Source: Acidobacteriota bacterium (GTDB lineage: Bacteria; Acidobacteriota; Thermoanaerobaculia; Thermoanaerobaculales; Sulfomarinibacteraceae). Taken from it: 6,903 bases of DNA. Positions 1-6,010 of this stretch are shown here, piece by piece. A program made the position numbers and the translations under genes. The stretch is from positions 1 through 6,903 of the forward strand of contig DAOWFV010000039.1 in NCBI GenBank assembly GCA_030637805.1, written 5' to 3'. Under the pieces are notes generated by a model, which was given only the letters and a program-made list of their open reading frames with translations, made no database searches and had not been told where the DNA came from. Position 1 is the stretch's first letter. Every line of letters starts with the position of its first letter.

Positions 1-601
1 CCGCCTCTTCGCAGTCACCGCCGGTCTCGGGGTGGTTCCCCCGGGCCGCGAGCTCTCTGATAGGCAGATTCAACCCGGGGACGTCCTCCTGGTCTCGGGA
101 CCGATCGGCGACCACGGCGCAGCCGTGCTCGCCCACCGGCACGCGCTCGAGGCGCCGGGGCTGCGGTCGGACTGCGCGCCGCTCGCGGGCCTGGTGGAGG
201 CTCTGCTTGAAAGCGGCGCGGCCGTCCATGCCATGCATGACCCGACGCGTGGGGGCGTGGTGACCGTCTGCCACGAGGTCGCTGAGAGGTGTGGATTGCG
301 CGTCTTTCTCGACCAGGCGGCGATCCCGGTCCGGCCGGAGGTGGGGGCGGTCTGCGATCTCCTCGGCCTCGACCCGCTGGCGCTGGCCTGTGAGGGCCGG
401 GTGCTGGTTTGGGTGGCTGCCGAGGATGCCGGGCGTGCCGCCGATGCCATGCAAGCCCACCCGCTGGGAGGTGCGACCGCGGTGATCGGCCGGGTGGAGC
501 CGGCTGCCGTCGGCTCGCCCCCGGTCGTGCTGAAGACCACGGTCGGGGGCGAACGGCCGCTGGATCTGCTCTCCGGACTCGACCTGCCGAGGATCTGCTG
601 A
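1..601 (+). CDS. hypE: HypE, hydrogenase maturation protein (C-terminal part; 5' end outside window)
   Basis: The reading frame is open from base 2 to the TGA at 599-601, giving 199 residues with no start in view; family members are usually about 330-350 residues, so roughly the first 40% is missing. It matches the second half of HypE, an ATP-dependent cytoplasmic enzyme of the PurM/AIRS fold. HypE receives a carbamoyl group from HypF on its C-terminal cysteine and dehydrates it to a thiocyanate, the source of the CN ligands on the iron of [NiFe] hydrogenases. Visible hallmarks are RIQPGD-like QIQPGDVLLVSGPIGDHG, the HDPTRGGVVTVCHEVAE stretch (family DPTRGG), CEGRVLVWV in place of the usual NEGR, and TTVGGERPLDLL followed by the terminal LPRIC. 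The PRIC tail with Cys as the very last residue is the catalytic signature and makes the call secure. An internal ATG at base 32 is not the start, because homology continues upstream of it. Confidence 0.96.
   Translation, partial: RLFAVTAGLGVVPPGRELSDRQIQPGDVLLVSGPIGDHGAAVLAHRHALEAPGLRSDCAPLAGLVEALLESGAAVHAMHDPTRGGVVTVCHEVAERCGLRVFLDQAAIPVRPEVGAVCDLLGLDPLALACEGRVLVWVAAEDAGRAADAMQAHPLGGATAVIGRVEPAAVGSPPVVLKTTVGGERPLDLLSGLDLPRIC
589..593 (+). promoter_or_regulatory. Ribosome binding site for the permease gene
   Basis: GAGGA lies 7 bases before the ATG at 601. It sits inside the last codons of hypE (those for the Pro-Arg-Ile tail), so the downstream start signal and the essential HypE C-terminus share the same bases. 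It supports ATG 601 as the start over in-frame positions further upstream. Confidence 0.75.
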
Positions 602-1311
602 TGGACGGGTCCAGTCTCTCCTGGAGCTTGCTGCTGGCGGCGTTCGGCGTCGGCGTGGTGCACACCGTTCTCGGTCCCGACCACTACCTACCGTTCATCA
701 TGCTCGCCAAGGCCCGCGGTTGGACGCGATTGCGGACCGTTCTCGTCACCTCCGCCTGCGGCGTGGGACACGTCGCGTCGTCGGTTCTCCTGGGAGGCCT
801 GGGGATCGTGTTCGGAGTCGCAATCGGAAAGCTGGAGATCATGGAGTCCGGCCGCGGAAACCTCGCCGCGTGGGCCATCGTGGCCTTCGGGATCGCCTAC
901 GCCCTGTGGGGGCTGCGCTATGCCCTGCGCACGCGGACGGGACTCGAGGCTCATGTGCACGGCGACGAGGTCCACATCCACAGCCACGGTCTGAGCCCCC
1001 ACGGTCACGAGCACCGCCGGATCGGTGCGGACACCACCTTCTGGACGCTCTTCGTGATCTTCGTACTGGGGCCCTGCGAGCCCCTGATTCCACTTTTCGC
1101 CCTGCCGGCGAGCCAGGGGCGCTGGGACGTCGCTCTTCTCACCGCGGGGGTCTTCGGCCTCGCGACCCTGGTCTCGATGGTCGGCATCACGTTGGCCGGC
1201 CTCGAGGGTCTGAAGCTCGTCAATCTGGGTCCGCTGGAGCGGTGGGCGCATGTGGCCGCCGGCGGCATCATCGCCGCGGCGGGCCTCTCCGTGATCTACC
1301 TCGGGCTGTAA
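601..1311 (+). CDS. Six-helix membrane protein with His-rich loop, putative nickel permease (NicO/UreH-like)
   Basis: The gene encodes 236 residues. ATG 601 shares its A with the hypE TGA and has a good GAGGA site 7 bases upstream. About six hydrophobic segments are visible: residues 6-26, 47-76, 88-108, 146-169, 177-201 and 213-236. Helix 1 carries H21-T-V-L-G-P-D27-H28, resembling the His-x4-Asp-His metal signature of NiCoT/UreH transporters but with five intervening residues. Helix 2 has CGVGH (H57), and helix 4 has GPCEP (157-161). The loop at about 116-140 contains eight histidines (118, 120, 125, 127, 129, 134, 136, 138) alternating with small or acidic residues, typical of metal-collecting loops. 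Position directly after hypE suggests nickel import for hydrogenase assembly. That role is inferred. Other possibilities are cobalt, or a TauE/SafE- or DsbD-like membrane family sharing the topology. The substrate is unproven. Confidence 0.72.
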   Translation: MDGSSLSWSLLLAAFGVGVVHTVLGPDHYLPFIMLAKARGWTRLRTVLVTSACGVGHVASSVLLGGLGIVFGVAIGKLEIMESGRGNLAAWAIVAFGIAYALWGLRYALRTRTGLEAHVHGDEVHIHSHGLSPHGHEHRRIGADTTFWTLFVIFVLGPCEPLIPLFALPASQGRWDVALLTAGVFGLATLVSMVGITLAGLEGLKLVNLGPLERWAHVAAGGIIAAAGLSVIYLGL

Positions 1312-1313
1312 CG

Positions 1314-2564
1314 ATGCGGCGTGGGGTCCGTTTCGTCCATGCCTCGGACCTCCACCTCGATGCCGCCTTCGGCGGCGTGGATGCCCGTGACCAACGGGTG
1401 GCTGCGGCCCTGACCCGGTCGACGCTGGAAGCTCTCGAACGGGTTGTCGATCTGTGTATCGACCGCGGCGCGAACTTCCTGGTGATCGCCGGCGACCTCT
1501 TCAACAGCGCTGATCGTAGCCTGCGCGCGGAGCTGGCCTTTCAGAAGGCCGTGCTCCGCCTGGACGGGGCCGGCATCGTGACCTTCGTGGTCCAGGGCAA
1601 TCACGATCCGGCGGACGGCTGGTCCGCCGGGCTGGAGCTTCCGCCGTCGGTCGTGGTGTTCTCGGCGGATGAGGTGGAACGCCGCGAGGTGCTGCGGGAC
1701 GGCGAGCCGGTGTGCGCGGTGTACGGCCGCAGCTACCCGACCCGGCAGGTGACCGAGAACCTCGCCCGAGAGTTCAAACGTGCGGAGAACGACCCGCTCG
1801 CGGTGGCGGTCCTCCACGCCAACGTCGGCAGGCGGGAGGGATGGGACGACTACGCGCCCTGCTCGATCGAGGACCTGCGGGCCGCAGGAATGGACTACTG
1901 GGCCCTGGGCCACATTCACCAGCCGGGGCGGATCTCCGATAATCCGCCGGTGGTATACGCCGGCAGCACCCAGGGCCTCGATCCCGGCGAGGAGGGTGCG
2001 CGAGGCTGCTTCGTGGTCGAGCTCGACGCGACCGGCGCCCTCGAGGAGTTCGTGGAGACGGCGTCGGTCCGGTGGCGGAGGATCGAGGTGGACGCCACCG
2101 AGCTGTCGAGCATCGAGGAGGTGCGCGCCGCGGTGGGGAGGGCCTGCGAGGAGGCACGCTCAGAGAGCGGGGGCAGGCCGGTGCTGGTGCGCATCGGGCT
2201 CGTAGGACGCTCGCAGGCGCACGCGGACCTCGCGCGGCCAGGTGTGCTGCGCGACCTGGGAGAGGTCGTTCGCGAGGAGCAGCTCGAACGGGAGACCTGG
2301 ATCTGGGTGGACCGTCTCCGAGATCGGACGCAACCGACGATCGACCTGGATGAGATCGCGGGTGAGGAGGGTCTCCGGGGGGATCTCGTGCGCCTTGCTG
2401 CCGACCAGGTTGGCGGTCCAGAGGGCGCAGACGCGATGGTAGAGGAGGTGCTGGCGCCGGTTCTCGCGCAGCTCGGAGTTCGCCCCGAGCTCGACCTTGC
2501 GCCCCAGGAGGTGGTAGAGCGCGCCCGCGATCTCTGCCTCGACCTTCTCTCGGGTGACGGCTAA
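1314..2564 (+). CDS. yhaO: YhaO/SbcD-type metallophosphoesterase (Mre11-like DNA nuclease)
   Basis: The protein has 416 residues, close to Bacillus YhaO. All calcineurin-like phosphoesterase motifs are present in order: D12-x-H14 in SDLHLD, GD at 60-61 in AGDLF, GNHD at 95-98, H168 in AVLHANV, and GHIH at 199-202. These supply the full set of ligands expected for a two-metal (usually Mn) nuclease centre. The phosphoesterase domain covers about residues 5-235; the rest is a Glu/Arg-rich capping and C-terminal region, probably contacting the ATPase partner. ATG 1314 follows the permease TAA by two bases and the homology starts here (RFVHASDLH), so the longer upstream reading of this frame is spurious. 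No strong Shine-Dalgarno is seen, which suggests translational coupling. Together with the next gene it should form an Mre11-Rad50/SbcCD-class complex processing DNA ends or hairpins. SbcD is the alternative name; pairing with a YhaN-type partner favours YhaO. Confidence 0.9.
   Translation: MRRGVRFVHASDLHLDAAFGGVDARDQRVAAALTRSTLEALERVVDLCIDRGANFLVIAGDLFNSADRSLRAELAFQKAVLRLDGAGIVTFVVQGNHDPADGWSAGLELPPSVVVFSADEVERREVLRDGEPVCAVYGRSYPTRQVTENLAREFKRAENDPLAVAVLHANVGRREGWDDYAPCSIEDLRAAGMDYWALGHIHQPGRISDNPPVVYAGSTQGLDPGEEGARGCFVVELDATGALEEFVETASVRWRRIEVDATELSSIEEVRAAVGRACEEARSESGGRPVLVRIGLVGRSQAHADLARPGVLRDLGEVVREEQLERETWIWVDRLRDRTQPTIDLDEIAGEEGLRGDLVRLAADQVGGPEGADAMVEEVLAPVLAQLGVRPELDLAPQEVVERARDLCLDLLSGDG
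2552..2557 (+). promoter_or_regulatory. Ribosome binding site for the yhaN-like gene
   Basis: GGGTGA lies 8 bases before ATG 2566, within the last codons of the yhaO-like gene. An in-frame GTG at 2554 falls inside this motif, so the motif is better read as the ribosome binding site and ATG 2566 as the start. The protein then begins MRLRRIEAVRYGAF, the normal N-terminus of this ATPase class. Confidence 0.65.
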
Positions 2565-2565
2565 G

Positions 2566-5271
2566 ATGCGGCTGCGGCGAATCGAGGCCGTTCGGTACGG
2601 CGCATTCGCCGACGCCGAGCTCGGCGAGCTCGGGGACGGCCTCAACGTCGTCCTGGGCAGCAACGAGGCGGGCAAGAGCACCTTCACCTCGCTGGTCCGG
2701 CACGTGCTCTACGGCTTTCCACGCGGTCGCACCAACGAGCGGCTCTACAGGCCGCCGGCCGGTGATCAAAGGGTGGGCCGCCTGGTCTTTTCGGACGGCG
2801 ACGCACACTGGGTGGTCGAGCGGACGGAGGGAACGCACGGCGGCAAGGCGACGGCTCACGGTCCGCAAGGAGAGGAGCCCGGGGAGGTTTTCCTCGAGCC
2901 CATCACCCGCGGAGTGAGCGCAGCGGTCTTCCAGATGGTCTTCGGTTTCGCCCTCGAGGAGCTCTCGGACCTGGGTTCGCTCGCGGACATTCAGTCCCGC
3001 CTCTACGCCACCACGACCGGTTTGCGCGTCAATCCCCACGATGTCCTGGAGTCGCTGCGAGGCCAGGCGGAGGAGATGTGGGCGCCCAGGGCCCACACGA
3101 AGTTGATCCACGAGCTCAACAAGGAGCTGAATGGGGTGCGCGAGGATCGGCGCCGCCTGGAGGAGGCCGCCGACAAGTACCGCACGGACCGTGAGCGCCG
3201 GGGCGCGGTCGCCGCTTTGCTGGAGCGCGCGGAGGAGGAGGTGCGGGCCGCGAGGCTCTCCGAGGAGCGTCTCGCCGCCCGCCTCGCCGAGGCGAGGCGC
3301 CTCGAGGAGCAAATTCGCGAAGATGGTCAGGAGGCGGAAACGCAGCGCACGGAGGGACAGCGGAAGGCGCGTGAGGCTGCTTCGCTCGAGGTCGACGAGG
3401 GCCTCTTGGAGAGCGCGGAGGCTGTCGACCGTCTCGGTGCCCGCAGCGAGCTGTTCAGGGCGGAGGCCGCCCTGCTCCGGGAGGACGAGATCCGGCTCAA
3501 AGAAATGGATGGCGATCTCCTGCGGCGGGCCCGCGACCTGGGCGAGGGCTGGACCGTCGATGGGGCGATGGCCTTTCCTCTCGACGTCGAGCTGGAGGAT
3601 CGCCTTGACAACGCGGAGGAGAAAATCCGCGACGGACGCCGCGAGCGCGACGAGAGCGCCCGCCGCGCCACCGAGACGCGGACGGAGCACGGTGAGGCGC
3701 TCCGCGCGGCTCGGGAGTGCGCGGAGGATCTCGGTCTGAACGGCGATGAGGATCCAGCGGCGACTGCCGGTGTGCGGTTGGAAACCCTCGACCGCCTGAT
3801 CGCTCTCGGTGGTTCGACGCCTCCAGGCACGGCATCATGGCTGCCGGGCGCCGCCGCCGCCGTCATTTCCATCGCCACCATCGGAGCCGGCGTCGCGATG
3901 CACGACCTCCGTCTTGGCATTGCGGGTGCGCTGCCCGGGCTGCTCGCTGTGTTTCTGCTGGTCCGGACCTGGCTGATAAGGCGGCGGGGAATTCCGCCGG
4001 AAGCGGAGGCCCTCCTTCCCGTGCTCGGCCTCGAGGAGCCCCCTGAGCCCGCACAACTGATGGAGATGAAGCAGACCCTCGATGGGTGCCGCGAACTCTG
4101 GGAGGCTGAGGTTGGGCTTGGCCGTGGGGCCGCGGCCCGCGAGACGGCGGCGCGGGAGGCCGCCGAACGCCTCGAAGGCGTTTGGGGAGAGTGGCTGCGC
4201 TGGTTGGACGATCACGGCTTGCGCACCTCATCGGACCAGCCGGCAAGCGTTCGCCGGATCTTGCGACAGCTTCGGGAGCTGCGCCTGAAGGTCGAGGCAC
4301 GCCGGGAGCTCGAAAGCCAGATCAGCCGACGCCGCGCCTCCTGCGAGGAGTTCGTCAAGCAGGCCGGCGACTTTGGCCTCGTCCCCGAGAAGCTCGATCC
4401 GGTTGCGGCCTTCGAGGATCTGGGGCACGAGGTGCGATCCCTCCTCGGCCGACTCTCGCTGGCGCGAAGGGCGTCAGAGGCGCGTCGAGATCTGGATGCC
4501 GCGAGGAATCTGGCCGAGGAGCGCGCCGCGGCTGCGGAAGCCCGCACCGAGTCGGCGCGCGCCGGGCTGGCCGGTTTGCTCGAAGGTGTGGCCGCCGATG
4601 GTGAAGCCGCGGTCTCGGACCTGGCTGCGGCGGCGGCGGTGGCCCGCCGGCAGGCGGCGGAGACCGAGGAGGAGCGCGACGGCCTGCTCGAGGAACGCGG
4701 CACCCTCGATGGAAAGCTGCAGCGTGGGGCGGAGGAGAGCGCCTCCGCGGAGCTGCGGCTGCGCGAGGCGGGCCTGATGGAGAGGCTCGCCGAAGCACTC
4801 GAGTCCTTCGCCGTCGCGAAGGTCGCGGCGGGGTTGCTCGAGGAATCGCTCAAGGTCTTCGAGGCGGAGCGCCAGCCGGACGTCATTCGGCGCGCCCAGG
4901 ATATTTTCTCGGCCCTGACCGGAGGGCGGTACACGCGGCTGGCGACACCGCTCGGTCAATTCGCGCCGTCGGTCACCGACGGCGCCGCGGTAGGCAAGCC
5001 GCCTGAGCAGCTCTCGCGGGCGACTGCGGAGCAGCTCTTCCTCGCCCTACGGCTCAGCTACATCGAGAACCTGGCCGGGGCACACCCGGCCCTGCCGGTG
5101 CTCATGGACGACGTGCTGGTGAACTTCGACGACGAGCGCCGGCGGGCGGCGGCACGGGTGATCGCCGACTTCGCCGGCAGCCGGCAGGTGGTCTTCTTTA
5201 CCTGTCACCCGGCGACGGTCGAGGTCTTCGCATCGGTGGCGGGGGAGCACACGCGGCTGGAGCTTAGCTGA
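2566..5271 (+). CDS. yhaN: YhaN/SbcC-type ATPase with coiled coils and a central membrane hairpin
   Basis: The protein has 901 residues from ATG 2566, one base after the yhaO-like stop. It has Rad50/SbcC architecture. The N-terminal ATPase half carries Walker A GSNEAGKST (31-39) and a Q-loop region FQMVFGFALEEL (122-133). A YhaN-like linker (WAPRAHTKLIHELN) follows at about 170-184. Charged coiled coil runs from about 180 to 420, then two hydrophobic segments at about 427-446 and 450-471 ending in RRR, then a second coiled coil to about 770. The C-terminal half has the signature LSRATAEQ (816-823), Walker B LPVLMDDVLVNFDD (about 843-856) and the switch His of FFTCHP (H881). It should act with the upstream nuclease, using ATP to gate DNA ends. 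There is no CxxC zinc hook anywhere (only isolated cysteines), and the hydrophobic pair sits where the hook would be. An 11-base overlap using GTG 2554 is a less likely start. Confidence 0.9.
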   Translation: MRLRRIEAVRYGAFADAELGELGDGLNVVLGSNEAGKSTFTSLVRHVLYGFPRGRTNERLYRPPAGDQRVGRLVFSDGDAHWVVERTEGTHGGKATAHGPQGEEPGEVFLEPITRGVSAAVFQMVFGFALEELSDLGSLADIQSRLYATTTGLRVNPHDVLESLRGQAEEMWAPRAHTKLIHELNKELNGVREDRRRLEEAADKYRTDRERRGAVAALLERAEEEVRAARLSEERLAARLAEARRLEEQIREDGQEAETQRTEGQRKAREAASLEVDEGLLESAEAVDRLGARSELFRAEAALLREDEIRLKEMDGDLLRRARDLGEGWTVDGAMAFPLDVELEDRLDNAEEKIRDGRRERDESARRATETRTEHGEALRAARECAEDLGLNGDEDPAATAGVRLETLDRLIALGGSTPPGTASWLPGAAAAVISIATIGAGVAMHDLRLGIAGALPGLLAVFLLVRTWLIRRRGIPPEAEALLPVLGLEEPPEPAQLMEMKQTLDGCRELWEAEVGLGRGAAARETAAREAAERLEGVWGEWLRWLDDHGLRTSSDQPASVRRILRQLRELRLKVEARRELESQISRRRASCEEFVKQAGDFGLVPEKLDPVAAFEDLGHEVRSLLGRLSLARRASEARRDLDAARNLAEERAAAAEARTESARAGLAGLLEGVAADGEAAVSDLAAAAAVARRQAAETEEERDGLLEERGTLDGKLQRGAEESASAELRLREAGLMERLAEALESFAVAKVAAGLLEESLKVFEAERQPDVIRRAQDIFSALTGGRYTRLATPLGQFAPSVTDGAAVGKPPEQLSRATAEQLFLALRLSYIENLAGAHPALPVLMDDVLVNFDDERRRAAARVIADFAGSRQVVFFTCHPATVEVFASVAGEHTRLELS
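3844..3978 (+). other. Segment encoding the putative transmembrane hairpin of the YhaN-like protein
   Basis: Codons 427-471 encode a run free of acidic residues except one Asp in the short turn (MHDLRLG). It forms two hydrophobic stretches of about 20 residues flanked by TWLIRRRG on the C-terminal side. Everything around it is highly charged coiled coil, so the contrast is abrupt. The RRR on one side suggests both helix ends face the cytoplasm with a short turn outside, leaving both coiled-coil arms and both ATPase halves inside. Confidence 0.7.
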
Positions 5272-5994
5272 TCACGCCCGCCGGCGTTGGCGCAACCTGC
5301 CCCAGGCACGATATAGATCGATCACACCGTGGAAGTAGCGCGGGGGCTTGGGCTGGCCGCGACGCGGGTCCCCCGCCGGCTCGAGCAGGGTCTCCCACTT
5401 GATGATGTTGGCTTCGTAGTAGAGGGCCACGAAGGCGCGGAAGAGCCGGTGGCCGATGCGGCCTGGGGGGATCCAGAACGCCCCTGCCAGATCGATGAAC
5501 ACGATTTGTCCGTCCGGGCGGACGAGCACGTTTCGGTACGCCCGGGCGTCGAGGTGAAGGAATCCAAGCGCGGTAAGGCGCTCCATCGCTGCACGCAGCT
5601 GCGCGAGATAGTCCTCGCGGCGGGATGCGATGTCTGAGACGAGGGCTAGTGAGATGCCTTCGATCTTTTCGACTGCCAGGGCGTCGGCATCGAGTCGTCC
5701 AATGAATACGGGAAAGCAGGGCATGGCGTCCAGGTAGGAGTAGGCGCGGCACTCGCGTCCTACCTCCAGGCGTCCGATCAGGCGTCGCCACCACGCGCGG
5801 GCGGAAAAGTCCTTCACCACCATCCGTCCGTGCCCCAGGTCGACGACCGTGACGTCGGCCTTGAACGGTGCGCCGCGGGTCAGGTACTCCTTCTCCGCGG
5901 CGTCGAGCTCGTCGCGGGTCGGTAGGCGGAGGAGCGTCGGCTCGGCCGCCGGTCCGGCCGGTGCGGATTGCTGCGGGGGTTTTGACGAAGGCAT
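5272..5994 (-). CDS. Small kinase-fold protein A (WaaP/Kdo-kinase or RIO-like)
   Basis: The gene encodes 240 residues, starting at the ATG read on the minus strand from 5994. Residues 1-20 are Pro/Ala/Ser-rich and probably disordered. Kinase-fold landmarks follow: the ATP-binding Lys K61 in MVVKDF, a probable helix-C Glu E81 in GRECRAY, a hinge-like AVEKIEG (107-113), the catalytic loop HLDARAYRNVLV with H147, D149 and N155, and metal-binding D168 in FIDLAGAF, a DLA in place of DFG. The set appears catalytically complete. The size and the absence of a large C-lobe resemble the compact lipopolysaccharide-kinase (WaaP/Kdo) and RIO families rather than Ser/Thr receptor kinases. No signal peptide or membrane segment is evident, so it is probably cytoplasmic. 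The substrate is unknown; the neighbours give no LPS genes. It is homologous to the divergent gene beginning at 6011. Its stop codon abuts the yhaN-like stop. Confidence 0.82.
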   Translation of the reverse strand: MPSSKPPQQSAPAGPAAEPTLLRLPTRDELDAAEKEYLTRGAPFKADVTVVDLGHGRMVVKDFSARAWWRRLIGRLEVGRECRAYSYLDAMPCFPVFIGRLDADALAVEKIEGISLALVSDIASRREDYLAQLRAAMERLTALGFLHLDARAYRNVLVRPDGQIVFIDLAGAFWIPPGRIGHRLFRAFVALYYEANIIKWETLLEPAGDPRRGQPKPPRYFHGVIDLYRAWGRLRQRRRA

Positions 5995-6004
5995 CGTCTA
6001 CAAT
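5982..6004 (+). promoter_or_regulatory. Candidate promoter for kinase B, implying a leaderless mRNA
   Basis: TACAAT at 5999-6004 matches the -10 consensus at five of six positions. It is followed by exactly six bases and then ATG 6011, so transcription would start on the A of the start codon. TTGACG at 5982-5987 resembles a -35 box but the spacer is only 11 bases, too short for a normal sigma-70 pair, so it may be coincidental. No plus-strand Shine-Dalgarno precedes 6011, consistent with leaderless translation. Confidence 0.35.
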
Positions 6005-6010
6005 CTCACC
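6005..6010 (-). promoter_or_regulatory. Candidate ribosome binding site for kinase A
   Basis: Read on the minus strand this is GGTGAG, 10 bases before the ATG ending at 5994. The spacing is at the long end of normal. The site lies immediately beside the start codon of the divergent gene, so any leader and promoter for kinase A must lie inside the first codons of kinase B. A weak AATAAT (minus strand, 6025-6020) could be its -10 box, with no recognisable -35. Confidence 0.35.

Noticed and set aside
15..684. Minus-strand open frames over hypE
   Set aside because: They are Pro/Arg/Ser-rich antisense shadows; the plus frame has the full HypE C-terminal signature.
720..1313. N-terminal extension of the yhaO-like frame
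   Set aside because: The translated extension is Arg/Gly-rich shadow of the permease gene. The phosphoesterase homology begins right after ATG 1314.
1774..3690. Long minus-strand open frame of 638 codons
   Set aside because: It lies antisense to the yhaO-like and yhaN-like genes, whose motifs are unmistakable. Its translation is low-complexity Arg/Pro/Ala-rich in part and shows no known domain; long antisense frames are common at this GC content.
5261..5300. Bidirectional terminator at the convergent junction
   Set aside because: Short GC palindromes such as CGCCGGCG are present but no clear long stem with a T-run on either strand.
5849..6010. N-terminal extension of kinase B
   Set aside because: It is antisense to the start of kinase A and reads as Ser/Arg/Ala-rich sequence unlike any kinase lobe; ATG 6011 fits the size of the paralogue.
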